Positions 6,776 to 17,128 of a stretch of 64,000 nt of DNA are shown here, one piece after another. The stretch's first letter is position 1; every line of letters begins with the position of its first letter. The stretch comes from Candidatus Blautia intestinigallinarum (lineage in GTDB: Bacteria; Bacillota; Clostridia; Lachnospirales; Lachnospiraceae). Location of the stretch: contig DXIX01000016.1 of assembly GCA_019112635.1 (NCBI GenBank), positions 1 through 64,000 on the forward strand. Reading direction: 5' to 3'. The notes beneath the pieces are model-generated. The model saw only the letters and a program-made list of their open reading frames with translations, was not told the DNA's origin and ran no database searches. The position numbers and the translations under genes were made by a program.

Positions 6776-7705
6776 ATGAGTAAGACAGCTTTTATTTTTC
6801 CTGGCCAGGGTGCCCAGTATGTGGGAATGGGCCAGGATTTTTATGAGAAAATACCGGTTTGCAAAAAGGTGATAGACAAGGCAAGCGAGGTGACGGGACT
6901 GGATCTTCCCGCATTGTGCTTTGAGGAAAATGAGAAGATTCATATTACGGAGTATACGCAGATCGCCATGCTCAGTGTGTCTGTGGCGATTCTTGAGGCA
7001 GTCTGGGAGCAGGGACTTACTTCCTGTGTGAATGCAGGGCTGAGCCTGGGAGAATATGGTGCTCTGGCAGCCAGCAAGGTAATGTCTCTGGAAGATATTT
7101 TCGCAGTGGTCCGCAAGAGAGGAATCTATATGCAGGAGGCGGTTCCCACAGGAGGTGCCATGGCGGCAGTTCTGGGCTGCGATGCCGGAGTGATTGAAAA
7201 AATCTGCCAGGATACAGAGGGAATCGTATCCATAGCCAATTACAACTGTCCGGGACAGATTGTGATCACCGGGGAGGAATCTGCAGTCCAGGCTGCGGGA
7301 GAATCTCTGAAGACTGCAGGCGCCCGCAGAGTACTGCCCTTGAAAGTCAGTGGTCCTTTCCACTCACAGATGCTCACAGGTGCCGGCCAGAAGCTGGGAG
7401 AGGTTCTGGACTCCGTGACAGTTTGTGATTTTGAGGTTCCGTATGTGTCCAATGTGACGGCAGAGTATGTGACGGATCCGGAACAGGTGAAACCTTTGCT
7501 GGTGCGTCAGGTATCCTCTTCTGTGCGCTGGCAGCAGAGCGTGGAGAATATGATTTCTCAGGGAGTAGATACTTTTATTGAGATTGGCCCCGGCCGTACC
7601 CTGACAGGTTTTATGCGGAAAATTAACCGGAATGTAAAGGCTTTTAATATTGAGAAACTGGAAGATATGGAGAAAGTGATCAAAGGAGTAAAGGAATCAT
7701 GTTAG
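6776..7705 (+). CDS. fabD: Malonyl-CoA:ACP transacylase
   Basis: A 309-residue protein starting at the ATG preceded by AGAAGG; an upstream in-frame start at 6698 would place the operator inside the gene and is rejected. It has the GQGAQ motif near residue 10, the nucleophile in [10 protein letters not shown] (canonical GHSLGE, His replaced by Leu) and the catalytic His in SGPFHSQML. It transfers malonyl from CoA to the AcpP Ser, providing the extender unit for fatty acid elongation. First gene of a tightly packed operon; its stop overlaps the fabG start by seven bases. Confidence 0.94.
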   Translation: MSKTAFIFPGQGAQYVGMGQDFYEKIPVCKKVIDKASEVTGLDLPALCFEENEKIHITEYTQIAMLSVSVAILEAVWEQGLTSCVNAGLSLGEYGALAASKVMSLEDIFAVVRKRGIYMQEAVPTGGAMAAVLGCDAGVIEKICQDTEGIVSIANYNCPGQIVITGEESAVQAAGESLKTAGARRVLPLKVSGPFHSQMLTGAGQKLGEVLDSVTVCDFEVPYVSNVTAEYVTDPEQVKPLLVRQVSSSVRWQQSVENMISQGVDTFIEIGPGRTLTGFMRKINRNVKAFNIEKLEDMEKVIKGVKESC

Positions 7706-8439
7706 AGAATAAAGTGGCGCTGGTCACAGGAGCCAGCCGTGGAATCGGAAGAGAGATTGCCAGAACTCTGGCAAAAGAGGGAGCGATGGTAATCATCAAT
7801 TATAACGGATCAGAGGCGAGAGCTCTGGAGGCAAAGGAACTGATTGAGAAGGAAGGCGGGAAAGCTTCCATTTATCAGTGCAATGTGAGTGATTTCGACG
7901 CCTGTGAGAAGATGGTCAAAGATCTGGTCAAGGAATTCGGACACATTGATATTCTGGTGAACAATGCAGGAATCACAAGAGACAATCTGATTATGCGGAT
8001 GAAAGAAGAAGATTTTGACGCTGTGCTGAACATCAATCTGAAAGGAACCTTTAACACCATCCGTCATCTGTCCCGTCAGATGTTAAAGCAGAAGAGCGGT
8101 AAGATTATTAATATTTCTTCTGTTTCCGGTATTATGGGAAATGCGGGACAGGCGAATTACTCTGCTTCCAAAGCCGGAGTGATCGGATTGACCAAGACCA
8201 TGGCGAGAGAATTGGCAAGCCGTGGGATTACAGTCAACGCGGTGGCACCAGGATTTGTGGACACAGAGATGACACAGGTGCTCTCTGATGATGTGAAGAA
8301 GGCAGCATGTGCGCAGATCCCTCTGGGACGTTTCGGACAGCCTTCGGACATTGCGAATATGGTGGCATATCTGGCATCAGACAAAGCAGACTACATCACC
8401 GGCCAGGTAATCAGCGTAGATGGCGGTATGAATATCTAG
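7699..8439 (+). CDS. fabG: 3-oxoacyl-ACP reductase
   Basis: A 246-residue short-chain dehydrogenase. It shows the TGASRGIG nucleotide-binding loop near residue 10, NNAGITRDN, the catalytic Ser in NISSVSG and the YSASKAG motif with Tyr and Lys, and ends in VDGGMNI as FabG proteins do. It reduces 3-oxoacyl-ACP with NADPH, the first reductive step of each elongation cycle. The ATG overlaps the fabD stop, indicating translational coupling. Confidence 0.95.
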   Translation: MLENKVALVTGASRGIGREIARTLAKEGAMVIINYNGSEARALEAKELIEKEGGKASIYQCNVSDFDACEKMVKDLVKEFGHIDILVNNAGITRDNLIMRMKEEDFDAVLNINLKGTFNTIRHLSRQMLKQKSGKIINISSVSGIMGNAGQANYSASKAGVIGLTKTMARELASRGITVNAVAPGFVDTEMTQVLSDDVKKAACAQIPLGRFGQPSDIANMVAYLASDKADYITGQVISVDGGMNI

Positions 8440-8449
8440 GAGGAACAAA

Positions 8450-9685
8450 ATGAGAAGAGTAGTTGTGACAGGTATGGGGGCGATTACCCCGATTGGCCTG
8501 AATGTAGAAGATTTCTGGAATAGTGTGAAGGCTGGAAAACATGGTTTTGGAGAGGTTACACACTTTGATACGACGGAATATAAAGTACATCTGGCAGCAG
8601 AGGTAAAAGGATTCCAGGGAAAAGATTATATGGATCCGAAATCTGCCAGAAGAATGGAACTGTTCTGCCAGTATGCGGTGGCGGCAGCAAAGGAAGCCAT
8701 GGCGGACGCCGGAATCGATATGGAAAAGGAGGATCCCTTCCGTGTGGGATGTTCCATTGGATCGGGAATTGGAAGTCTGCAGGTGACAGAGAGAGAACAT
8801 AAAAAACTGCTGGAAAAAGGACCGAACCGGATCAATCCGTTGATGGTGCCGCTGATGATTTCCAACATGGCGGCCGGGAATGTGTCGATTCAGCTGGGAC
8901 TGCGCGGAAAGAATATCAACGTGGTGACCGCCTGTGCAACAGGAACCAATAGTATTGGAGAGGCTTACCGCAGTATCCAGTGTGGAGAGGTGGATGTGAT
9001 GGCGGCCGGAGGTACAGAGGCTGCGATTACTCCCCTTGGCCTGGGTGGTTTCGCGGCACTGACCGCTCTTTCCACCTCCAATGATCCAAACCGCTGCTCC
9101 ATTCCGTTTGATAAAGAGAGAGACGGATTTGTGATGGGCGAGGGAGCGGGAATCGTCATCCTGGAAGAGCTGGAACATGCCAAAGCAAGGGGCGCCAATA
9201 TTCTGGCAGAGGTTGTGGGATACGGAACCACAGCAGACGCGTACCATATCACTTCACCGATTGAAGACGGATCCGGAGCTGCAAGAGCAATGAAAAATGC
9301 CATTGAAGAAGCAGGAATCTCCTGCGAGGATCTGACTTACATCAACGCCCATGGAACCAGCACACATCACAATGATCTGTTCGAGACCAGAGCTATCAAG
9401 AATCTGTTCCAGGATCATGCCAAAGATCTGCGGATCAATTCCACGAAATCCATGATCGGTCATCTTCTGGGAGCGGCCGGTGCGGTGGAATTCATTGTCT
9501 GTGTGAAGACAATCCAGGAAGGATTCATTCATCAGACTGTGGGTTATCAGGTTCCAGATGAAGAGTGTGATTTGAACTATGTGACAGAAGGACCTATTGA
9601 GGAAGACGTGGAGTATGCTCTGAGCAATTCTCTGGGATTCGGCGGACACAATGCAAGTATCCTGGTGAAAAAATATCGTGGTTAA
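8450..9685 (+). CDS. fabF: 3-oxoacyl-ACP synthase II
   Basis: A 411-residue condensing enzyme with the catalytic triad of the FabB/FabF class: Cys162 in VTACATGTNSIG, His in INAHGTSTHHND, and His in SMIGHLLGAAG. It extends acyl-ACP with malonyl-ACP. GGAGG lies just before the ATG, 10 bases after fabG. It is the only condensing enzyme in the window; initiation of synthesis requires a FabH, not encoded here. Confidence 0.95.
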   Translation: MRRVVVTGMGAITPIGLNVEDFWNSVKAGKHGFGEVTHFDTTEYKVHLAAEVKGFQGKDYMDPKSARRMELFCQYAVAAAKEAMADAGIDMEKEDPFRVGCSIGSGIGSLQVTEREHKKLLEKGPNRINPLMVPLMISNMAAGNVSIQLGLRGKNINVVTACATGTNSIGEAYRSIQCGEVDVMAAGGTEAAITPLGLGGFAALTALSTSNDPNRCSIPFDKERDGFVMGEGAGIVILEELEHAKARGANILAEVVGYGTTADAYHITSPIEDGSGAARAMKNAIEEAGISCEDLTYINAHGTSTHHNDLFETRAIKNLFQDHAKDLRINSTKSMIGHLLGAAGAVEFIVCVKTIQEGFIHQTVGYQVPDEECDLNYVTEGPIEEDVEYALSNSLGFGGHNASILVKKYRG

Positions 9686-9702
9686 TGTGAAGAGGTAGAG
9701 AG

Positions 9703-10152
9703 ATGGAATTTGACAAGATAAAAGAACTGATTGAGGCAGTGAGCAAATCAAATCTGACCCGTTTTGAGATGGAAGAAGGAAATCTTAAGATTTCCATGCG
9801 CACGGACAAGGATGGGAAAAATGTGATTCTGACTTCCCCTGAGAGTGCAGTGGCGGTACCGGCAGTTCCGGCAGCGGCTGCGCAGAGCGCGCCCGCCGTG
9901 AAAGAAGAGCCGGCAAGCGGAAATGTGGTGAAATCTCCGCTGGTGGGAACTTTCTACTGTGCGCCCAGTGAGGGTGCGGATCCCTACGTAAAAGTGGGGG
10001 ATGTGGTGAAGAAAGGACAGGTTCTTGGTATCGTGGAGGCCATGAAACTGATGAATGAGATTGAATCAGAATTCGACGGAGAGGTCGTGGAGATTCTGGT
10101 GGAAAATGAACAGATGGTAGAGTACGGACAGCCGCTGTTCGTGATTAGATAG
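9703..10152 (+). CDS. accB: Biotin carboxyl carrier protein of acetyl-CoA carboxylase
   Basis: A 149-residue protein with an N-terminal helical region, an Ala/Pro-rich flexible linker (about 48-70) and a C-terminal biotinyl domain with EAMKLMNE; Lys115 is the biotinylation site. It shuttles carboxybiotin between AccC and the AccDA transferase encoded three genes downstream. GAGGTAGAGAG precedes the ATG. Confidence 0.95.
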   Translation: MEFDKIKELIEAVSKSNLTRFEMEEGNLKISMRTDKDGKNVILTSPESAVAVPAVPAAAAQSAPAVKEEPASGNVVKSPLVGTFYCAPSEGADPYVKVGDVVKKGQVLGIVEAMKLMNEIESEFDGEVVEILVENEQMVEYGQPLFVIR

Positions 10153-10165
10153 AGGAGGTCTCAGG

Positions 10166-10594
10166 ATGAAACTGACAACAAAAGAAATTATGGATATTAT
10201 TCCGCACAGACAGCCTTTTCTGCTGATTGACACCATCGAGGAACTGGAGCCGGGTGTCCGTGCGGTGGCAAGAAAATGTGTCTCTTATAATGAACCGTTT
10301 TTTGCGGGGCATTTCCCCCAGGAGCCGGTGATGCCGGGAGTTCTGATTGTGGAGGCACTGGCGCAGACCGGTGCGGTAGCACTTCTGGGAAAACCGGAGA
10401 ATAAGGGGAAGATCGCTTATTTTGGCGCTATCAATTCCGCAAAATTTAAGAACAAGGTGGTTCCGGGAGATGTTCTGACTCTGGAGGTGGAGATTATCAA
10501 AGAGAAGGGACCGATGGGAATCGGAAAGGCGAAGGCGACAAAGCAGGACGGCAAGGTGGCTGTGATAGCCGAGCTCACATTTGCAATTGGATAG
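10166..10594 (+). CDS. fabZ: 3-hydroxyacyl-ACP dehydratase
   Basis: A 142-residue hot-dog fold protein with [10 protein letters not shown] and [22 protein letters not shown], giving catalytic His49 and Glu63 of FabZ. It removes water from 3-hydroxyacyl-ACP to give trans-2-enoyl-ACP. It sits between accB and accC, the usual clostridial order. No FabA/FabN-type isomerase is visible nearby. Confidence 0.95.
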   Translation: MKLTTKEIMDIIPHRQPFLLIDTIEELEPGVRAVARKCVSYNEPFFAGHFPQEPVMPGVLIVEALAQTGAVALLGKPENKGKIAYFGAINSAKFKNKVVPGDVLTLEVEIIKEKGPMGIGKAKATKQDGKVAVIAELTFAIG

Positions 10595-10604
10595 GAGTAG
10601 GAGA

Positions 10605-11948
10605 ATGTTTGGAAAGATCTTAATAGCCAACCGGGGAGAGATTGCGGTCCGTATTATCAGAGCGTGCAGAGAGATGGGGATTCAGACTGTGGCTGTCTAT
10701 TCCGAGGCTGACAAAGATGCTCTGCACACACAGCTGGCAGACGAGGCGATCTGTATTGGGCCGGCGGCTCCCAAGGACAGTTATCTGAATATGGAGAGAA
10801 TCCTAAGTGCCACCATTGCCTCGAAGGCACAGGCGATTCATCCGGGATTTGGCTTTCTCTCCGAGAACAGCAAATTCGTGGAAATGTGTCAGCAGTGTAA
10901 TGTGGCCTTTATTGGCCCCAGTGCGGAACTGATCCAGAAGATGGGAAATAAATCCGAGGCCAAAAATACCATGCGCAAGGCCGGCGTCCCAGTGGTTCCG
11001 GGAACCCTTGAGCCGGTCTATGACCCGCAGGAAGCCCTGGAGGAAGCGAAAAAGATAGGATTTCCTGTCATGATTAAGGCATCCTCTGGAGGCGGCGGAA
11101 AAGGAATGCGAATCGCTGAGAACGAGGAAGAGTTCCTGGGACATTTCCAGATGGCCCAGCAGGAATCGGTGAATGCCTTCGGAGACAATACCATGTATCT
11201 GGAACGGTATGTGAGAAAACCGCGCCATGTGGAAGTACAGATTATGGCAGATAAATACGGAAACGTTGTGCATCTGGGAGAGAGGGACTGTTCCATCCAG
11301 CGCCGTCATCAGAAGATGATCGAGGAATCTCCCTGTATCGCTCTGACAGAAGAGCAAAGGCAGAAGATGGGAATGACGGCCGTGGAGGCAGCCAAAGCAG
11401 TGGGCTATGAGAATGCGGGAACAATCGAATTTCTTCTGGATGAATCCGGCGAGTTTTTCTTCATGGAGATGAATACGAGAATTCAGGTGGAACATCCGGT
11501 CACAGAATTTGTCTCCGGTGTGGACCTTGTGAAAGAACAGATCCGGGTGGCAGCAGGCCTGCCGCTTTCCGTGTCACAGGATGAGATTCATCTGAGCGGA
11601 CACGCTATTGAGTGCAGAATCAACGCAGAGGATCCGGAACATGGATTCATGCCATGTCCGGGAACGATAGAATATTTGCATTTGCCTGGAGGCAACGGTG
11701 TGCGTATTGACACAGCTGCCTACAATGGCTATGGGATTCCGCCCTATTATGATTCTATGATCGCCAAAGTGATTGTCCATGACAAAGACAGAGAAAGCGC
11801 GATCCGCAAGATGCTGAGTGTCCTGGGAGAGCTGGTTGTAGACGGACCGAAGACAAACATTGATTTTCAGTATGAGATACTGAATCAGCCGGATTTCCAG
11901 AAAGGAAAGATTACGACAGATTTTATTCCGGAACATTTTGGAGAGTAA
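10605..11948 (+). CDS. accC: Biotin carboxylase of acetyl-CoA carboxylase
   Basis: A 447-residue ATP-grasp enzyme. The ATG of MFGKILIANRGEIA is chosen because GGAGTAGGAG precedes it; earlier in-frame codons overlap fabZ. Visible are the N-terminal biotin carboxylase domain, the glycine-rich ATP loop SSGGGGKGMR, HLGERDCSIQRRHQK and FMEMNTRIQVEHPVTE. It carboxylates biotin on AccB using bicarbonate and ATP. It lies directly before the fused transferase gene. Confidence 0.95.
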   Translation: MFGKILIANRGEIAVRIIRACREMGIQTVAVYSEADKDALHTQLADEAICIGPAAPKDSYLNMERILSATIASKAQAIHPGFGFLSENSKFVEMCQQCNVAFIGPSAELIQKMGNKSEAKNTMRKAGVPVVPGTLEPVYDPQEALEEAKKIGFPVMIKASSGGGGKGMRIAENEEEFLGHFQMAQQESVNAFGDNTMYLERYVRKPRHVEVQIMADKYGNVVHLGERDCSIQRRHQKMIEESPCIALTEEQRQKMGMTAVEAAKAVGYENAGTIEFLLDESGEFFFMEMNTRIQVEHPVTEFVSGVDLVKEQIRVAAGLPLSVSQDEIHLSGHAIECRINAEDPEHGFMPCPGTIEYLHLPGGNGVRIDTAAYNGYGIPPYYDSMIAKVIVHDKDRESAIRKMLSVLGELVVDGPKTNIDFQYEILNQPDFQKGKITTDFIPEHFGE

Positions 11949-11964
11949 GTAAAGGAGTGATACC

Positions 11965-13668
11965 ATGCCCGATTTTAAAAAATTTTTTAAAAAGACCAGT
12001 GTGTCACAGACAGAGGAGCAGGCGCCGGAGGTGCCGAAGGGGCTGTGGGTGAAATGTCCGAAATGCTCAGAGATGGTATATAAAGAAGATGTGGTGGAGA
12101 ACCATTATGTCTGTCCGAAATGCGGTGGATATTTTCGAATCAAGGCTAAGACCCGGATGAGAATGGTGATGGATCCCCACTCTTTTGAAGAGTGGTTTAC
12201 CGGAATTGAAAATTCGAATCCTCTGAATTATCCGGGATATCCTGAAAAAGTGAAGGAATTGCAGGAAAAGACACATCTGGATGAAGCGGTGAGAATTGGA
12301 CTGGCTTCCATCGATGGCCAGCCAGTTGTGATTGGAGCTTTGGATGCCAGATTTCTCATGGCCAGTATGGGATATGTGGTCGGAGAAAAAATTACGCGTG
12401 CCTTTGAGGAGGCTACCAAGAGGAGGCTTCCCGTAGTTCTGTTTTGTTGTTCCGGCGGTGCCAGAATGCAGGAAGGAATGGTATCTCTGATGCAGATGGC
12501 CAAGACTTCAGCAGCGATCCGGGAACACTCTAAGGCAGGACTGTTTTATCTCTCTGTCCTTACAGATCCCACGACAGGGGGCGTGACGGCAAGTTTTGCC
12601 ATGCTGGGAGATATCATTCTGGCAGAGCCGGGCGCACTGATCGGTTTCGCAGGTCCCCGGGTCATTCAGCAGACCATTGGACAGAAACTGCCTGAGGGAT
12701 TTCAGCGGGCGGAGTTTCTCCTGGAACATGGCATGATTGATGGAATTGTGGCAAGGGAAGACTTGAAGTCAACCATATCCAATCTGCTTCGGCTTCACAC
12801 AACCCAGGTGGAATATGGTTCTTTTCCGGATGAGTGGCCGGGCAGACAGAGTTTCACCAAGAAGAAAAACAGAAAGCCAAAGACCCAGATGAGTGCCTGG
12901 GAGCGGGTGCAGACTGCGCGAAGCGCAAAGCGTCCGGTGGCTTTGGATTATATCTCCATACTGTTCTCTGATTTCATGGAGCTGCACGGAGACCGGGGAT
13001 TCAGGGATGACGGAGCAGTGATCGGAGGAGTTGCCTATCTGGATGGCCAGCCAGTGACGGTAATCGGTATCCAAAAAGGGCGCAGCACAAAAGAAAATCT
13101 GATCCGGAATTTCGGAATGCCGTCTCCGGAAGGATACCGCAAGGCACTGCGTCTGATGAAGCAGGCGGAGAAATTCGGCCGTCCGATCATCACTTTCATT
13201 GATACGCCGGGCGCATTCTGCGGCATCGAGGCAGAGGAGCGGGGACAGGGCGAGGCCATTGCCCGAAATCTTCTGGAAATGTCAGATATGAAGGTGCCGA
13301 TTCTGGCCATCGTGATCGGAGAGGGAGGCAGCGGCGGTGCCCTGGCTCTGGGTGTGGGAAACGAAGTGTGGATGATGGAAAACGCCACATATACCATTCT
13401 ATCTCCGGAAGGATTTGCTTCTATTTTGTGGAAAGACAGCAAGCGGGCGGATGAGGCGGCAGAGGTAATGAAGGTGACCGCGGCTCAGTTAAAGGAGCTG
13501 GGAATCATTGAACGTGTGATTCCGGAAGAGTATCCGGTCTGTGAAGATAATCTGGAAGAAATCGGAGAGTATTTGAAAATTCAGATTAAGCGTTTCCTGC
13601 GCAAACAGGACGGCAAGACAGCAGAACAGTTTGCCACGGAGCGGTATGAGAGATTTAGGAGAATGTAA
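11965..13668 (+). CDS. accDA: Fused acetyl-CoA carboxylase carboxyltransferase, beta and alpha in one chain
   Basis: A 567-residue fusion. Residues 1-285 are the beta subunit with a zinc ribbon (C31, C34, C50, C53) and the carboxyltransferase fold ([21 protein letters not shown]). A basic linker rich in Lys (about 291-308) leads to the alpha subunit from [10 protein letters not shown] to the end, including [18 protein letters not shown] and [13 protein letters not shown]. The roughly 60-residue helical N-terminus of separate AccA proteins is missing. It makes malonyl-CoA from acetyl-CoA and carboxybiotin-AccB. The stop overlaps the next gene by one base (TAATG). Confidence 0.93.
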   Translation: MPDFKKFFKKTSVSQTEEQAPEVPKGLWVKCPKCSEMVYKEDVVENHYVCPKCGGYFRIKAKTRMRMVMDPHSFEEWFTGIENSNPLNYPGYPEKVKELQEKTHLDEAVRIGLASIDGQPVVIGALDARFLMASMGYVVGEKITRAFEEATKRRLPVVLFCCSGGARMQEGMVSLMQMAKTSAAIREHSKAGLFYLSVLTDPTTGGVTASFAMLGDIILAEPGALIGFAGPRVIQQTIGQKLPEGFQRAEFLLEHGMIDGIVAREDLKSTISNLLRLHTTQVEYGSFPDEWPGRQSFTKKKNRKPKTQMSAWERVQTARSAKRPVALDYISILFSDFMELHGDRGFRDDGAVIGGVAYLDGQPVTVIGIQKGRSTKENLIRNFGMPSPEGYRKALRLMKQAEKFGRPIITFIDTPGAFCGIEAEERGQGEAIARNLLEMSDMKVPILAIVIGEGGSGGALALGVGNEVWMMENATYTILSPEGFASILWKDSKRADEAAEVMKVTAAQLKELGIIERVIPEEYPVCEDNLEEIGEYLKIQIKRFLRKQDGKTAEQFATERYERFRRM

Positions 13669-14726
13669 TGTTTGAACAGAAGTCATTGGTGATCGGGGAT
13701 CAGACAGCAGAAATCCCGGTGATTCAAGGAGGCATGGGTGTGGGTGTCAGCCTGGCGAACCTGGCAGGGAGCGTGGCTTCCTGCGGCGGTGTGGGCGTGA
13801 TCTCCACAGCGCAGATCGGATGGCGTGAGGAAGATTTTCACCGAAATCCCCTGGAAGCAAATTTCCGTGCGATGGGAAAGGAAATACAAAAAGCGAGAGA
13901 AATCTCCAAAGGCAGGGGAATTCTGGGAGTGAATATCATGGTTGCCACACAGAATTACAAAGAGTATGTGAAGCAGGCGGTGAAGAACAAAATTGATCTG
14001 ATCATCTCCGGCGCAGGGCTGCCGGTGGATCTGCCGGCGTTCGTGCAGGGCAGCAGAACCAAAATCGCGCCGATTGTCTCCTCTTTGAAGTCTGCGAAGG
14101 TTCTTTGTAAAATGTGGGACCGCAGATATCAGACGGCTCCGGACCTTGTGGTGATTGAAGGACCGCAGGCGGGAGGACACCTGGGATTTGACCGGGAAGA
14201 ACTGGAAGAGATCACGCAGACAAAATATGATGATGTGATCCGTTCCATCATAAGTCTGGTGGGAGAGTATGCGAAAAAATACCGTAAGAAAATTCCGGTA
14301 GTAGTGGCAGGAGGTATCTTCGAGAAAAAAGATATGGATCATGCTCTGGAACTGGGAGCGGACGGTGTACAGATGGGAACCCGTTTTGTCACGACACAGG
14401 AATGCGATGCCTCCCAGGCCTATAAACAGGCTTATCTGAATGCGGCGAAAGAGGATATCTGCATTGTGAAAAGTCCTGTGGGTATGCCGGGAAGGGCGAT
14501 CCGCAATCTGTTTGTGAGAAAGACGGAAAAAGAAAAGATACCGATTGAGAAATGTCACCATTGTATTGTCACATGCAATCCGGGAAAGATTCCTTATTGT
14601 ATCACGGATGCTCTGGTTCATGCAGTGGAAGGAGACCTGGACCGGGGGCTGATCTTTTGCGGAGCCAATGCATGGCGCTGCAATAAGATGGAGACGGTGC
14701 AGGATATTATGAAAGAGTTTGCATAG
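13668..14726 (+). CDS. fabK: FabK-like flavin enoyl-ACP reductase / nitronate monooxygenase family
   Basis: A 352-residue FMN-dependent TIM-barrel protein. It has PVIQGGMGVGVSLA at the N-terminus, GVNIMVA, EGPQAGGHLG with His171 in the position of the FabK active-site His, VVAGGIF and GADGVQMGTRFV. As the last gene of the cluster, with no FabI, FabL or FabV present, it is the best candidate for the enoyl-ACP reductase. It is longer than streptococcal FabK and ends in a cysteine cluster (C296, C299, C303, C311, C331, C338) not found there. A nitronate monooxygenase-like oxidoreductase is the alternative. Confidence 0.75.
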   Translation: MFEQKSLVIGDQTAEIPVIQGGMGVGVSLANLAGSVASCGGVGVISTAQIGWREEDFHRNPLEANFRAMGKEIQKAREISKGRGILGVNIMVATQNYKEYVKQAVKNKIDLIISGAGLPVDLPAFVQGSRTKIAPIVSSLKSAKVLCKMWDRRYQTAPDLVVIEGPQAGGHLGFDREELEEITQTKYDDVIRSIISLVGEYAKKYRKKIPVVVAGGIFEKKDMDHALELGADGVQMGTRFVTTQECDASQAYKQAYLNAAKEDICIVKSPVGMPGRAIRNLFVRKTEKEKIPIEKCHHCIVTCNPGKIPYCITDALVHAVEGDLDRGLIFCGANAWRCNKMETVQDIMKEFA

Positions 14727-14735
14727 AAAAAGTCG

Positions 14736-14768
14736 AGGGCACCTTTGCATCTGCAGGGGTGTCTTTTT
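14736..14768 (+). terminator. Terminator of the fatty acid operon
   Basis: GGGCACC..TGCA pairs with TGCA..GGGTGTC around a two-base turn, followed by TTTTT. It closes the fabD-fabK run. Confidence 0.85.
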
Positions 14769-14900
14769 GGTTGGAAAGAGGTTTCTCTTTTAGGTATTGC
14801 CTGTGAGAAACAGAGATTGTATAATAGGAAAAAGAGGGTCAAGGATCGTAAAAGGTTCTATAAGAATGCCTCATTTTACAGTTTTTAGGAGGGATTGCTT

Positions 14901-15635
14901 ATGATCGATGAGAAGTTGAGTTTACTGAAGAAAATGTTGCTTGAGAGTAATTATCTGGTGGCATTGAAGGGAATTGGCGTGAGTAAAGAGTGCGGATGTA
15001 CCAGTTATCGCCGTTCCGAGTATGCCTATGAAATCGAAGAAAAATACGGACGTTCTCCGGAGGAGATTTTCAGCGCAGGTTTTTACAATGCCAGGGTGAA
15101 TGAATTCTTTGATTTTTATAAGCATGATTTGATCAGTGACCTGGGAGAGATTAATGACGGGCTGAGAAATATGAAGAAACTGGAGGATATGGGTGTCCTG
15201 AAAATGATTATCACCAGGGATATCTTTTCTCTGGCGTCCAGGGCAGGGTGCAAGAATGTAATTGAGCTTCATGGAAGTATTTATCACAATGAATGCCCCC
15301 ACTGCAAGACACAGTATTCTCTGGAATACATACAGAATTCCAAAGGTGTTCCGAAATGTGAGAAATGCGGTACCACGATACGTCCGCAGGTGGTTCTGGC
15401 CGGAGAGATGGTGAATAACGCTTTGGCTACCCGTGCGGCAGATGAGGTGAGCAAGGCGGACACCCTGCTTTTGCTGGGATGTGATATGAGTTCCACGCTG
15501 GCAGAGTCTTTCCTGCGTTACTTTACCGGGAACAGGGTGATCCTGATCCATGACAGGGAGCACTACGCGGATTCCAGAGCAGATCTTTGCATTCATGGAA
15601 AATCTATGGACATTCTGGGCCAACTTGAGCTATAA
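14901..15635 (+). CDS. Divergent sirtuin-like protein
   Basis: A 244-residue protein with a Sir2-like layout. GIGVSKECGCTSYRR (24-38) stands where sirtuins have GAGISxESGIPxFR. IITRDIFSLASRAG replaces the ITQNIDGLHxxAG block, so the conserved Asn and Asp of QNID are changed. The general-base His is kept (ELHGS, H124), as is a zinc ribbon (C132, C135, C153, C156) and RPQVVLAGEM. Canonical sirtuins are NAD-dependent protein deacylases; here the altered NAD pocket makes that activity uncertain. The ATG is preferred to a TTG at 14895 because AGGAGGG precedes it by 7 bases. It stands alone between the fab operon and gltX. Confidence 0.72.
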   Translation: MIDEKLSLLKKMLLESNYLVALKGIGVSKECGCTSYRRSEYAYEIEEKYGRSPEEIFSAGFYNARVNEFFDFYKHDLISDLGEINDGLRNMKKLEDMGVLKMIITRDIFSLASRAGCKNVIELHGSIYHNECPHCKTQYSLEYIQNSKGVPKCEKCGTTIRPQVVLAGEMVNNALATRAADEVSKADTLLLLGCDMSSTLAESFLRYFTGNRVILIHDREHYADSRADLCIHGKSMDILGQLEL

Positions 15636-15670
15636 TGTTTCGGTGAAAATAAATAACAGGAGACGATAAA

Positions 15671-17128
15671 ATGAGCAGAATCAGAACAAGATTTGCCCCA
15701 AGCCCCACCGGAAGGATGCACGTGGGAAACTTGAGGACAGCATTATATGCATATTTAATCGCGAAGCATGAGGGCGGAGATTTTATTCTGAGAATCGAGG
15801 ATACAGATCAGGAACGTCTGATGGAGGGAGCACTGGATATTATCTATCGTACGTTGGATAAGACAGGCCTGCATCATGATGAAGGCCCGGATAAAGACGG
15901 AGGATATGGACCTTACGTACAGAGTGAAAGAAATGCGTCCGGCCTCTACCTGAAATATGCGAAGCAGCTGATTGAGCAGGGAGACGCATACTACTGTTTC
16001 TGTGACAAGGAAACTCTGGAATCTATGAAACGGGAAGTGGCCGGCAAAGAGATCTCCATCTATGACAAGAGATGTCTGAAGCTCTCCAAGGAAGAAGTGG
16101 AGGCGAAGCTGGCAGCAGGAGAACCTCATGTGATTCGTTTTAACATGCCGACAGAGGGAACAACCACATTCCATGACGTAATTTATGGAGATATCACAGT
16201 GAATAACGAAGAGATGGAGGATCTGATTCTGATTAAGACAGACGGATACCCCACTTATAATTTTGCCAATGTGGTGGACGATCATCTGATGGGAATCACT
16301 CATGTGGTGAGAGGAAACGAGTATCTGTCTTCCGCACCGAAATACAACCGGATTTATGAGGCATTTGGATGGGAGATTCCTACTTATGTCCACTGTCCGC
16401 TGATCACCAATGAGGAGCATCAGAAACTGTCAAAGCGTTCCGGTCACTCTTCCTATGAGGATCTGATTGACCAGGGATTTTTGACAGAGGCTGTGGTGAA
16501 TTTTGTAGCTTTGCTGGGATGGAGCCCTGCAGAGAACCGGGAGATCTATTCCCTGGAAGAACTGGTGAAGGCTTTTGACTATCATCACATCAGCAAATCG
16601 CCGGCAGTTTTTGACATGGTGAAGATGAAATGGATGAACGGCGAATACATTAAAGCCATGGATCCAGAGAAATTCTGTGAGAAAGCACTTCCTTATATAA
16701 AGCAGGTATTGACAAAAGAGTATGATTTCGCTAAGATTGCAGCTATGGTTCAGACCAGAATTGAGACCTTTGCGGAGATTCCGGAGATGATCGATTTCTT
16801 CGAGAAGGTACCGGAGTATGAGAATACGCTGTACAGACATAAGAGATCCAAATCCACAGAGGAGACTTCCCTGGCAATCTTAAAGGAGATTCTGCCGATT
16901 CTGGAGAGCCAGGAAAATTATACCAACGATGCACTCTATGAGGTGCTGTCCGCATATGCACAGGAGAAAGAATATAAAATTGGTCATGTTATCTGGCCGG
17001 TGCGTGTGGCAGTATCGGGAAAAGCGGCGACACCTGCCGGCGCCACCGAGATCATGGAAGTGATCGGGAAAGAAGAATCTCTGAAAAGAATTCAGGCAGC
17101 GATTGAGAAGCTGAGTGAACATGAATAA
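15671..17128 (+). CDS. gltX: Glutamyl-tRNA synthetase
   Basis: A 485-residue class I aminoacyl-tRNA synthetase. It has [18 protein letters not shown] (HIGH-type motif as HVGN), the [10 protein letters not shown] block and KLSKRSG (KMSKS-type). The C-terminal half is the helical anticodon-binding region. It attaches Glu to tRNA(Glu), and to tRNA(Gln) if the organism uses the amidation route. ACAGGAG precedes the ATG. The downstream helicase gene starts inside its last codons. Confidence 0.95.
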   Translation: MSRIRTRFAPSPTGRMHVGNLRTALYAYLIAKHEGGDFILRIEDTDQERLMEGALDIIYRTLDKTGLHHDEGPDKDGGYGPYVQSERNASGLYLKYAKQLIEQGDAYYCFCDKETLESMKREVAGKEISIYDKRCLKLSKEEVEAKLAAGEPHVIRFNMPTEGTTTFHDVIYGDITVNNEEMEDLILIKTDGYPTYNFANVVDDHLMGITHVVRGNEYLSSAPKYNRIYEAFGWEIPTYVHCPLITNEEHQKLSKRSGHSSYEDLIDQGFLTEAVVNFVALLGWSPAENREIYSLEELVKAFDYHHISKSPAVFDMVKMKWMNGEYIKAMDPEKFCEKALPYIKQVLTKEYDFAKIAAMVQTRIETFAEIPEMIDFFEKVPEYENTLYRHKRSKSTEETSLAILKEILPILESQENYTNDALYEVLSAYAQEKEYKIGHVIWPVRVAVSGKAATPAGATEIMEVIGKEESLKRIQAAIEKLSEHE

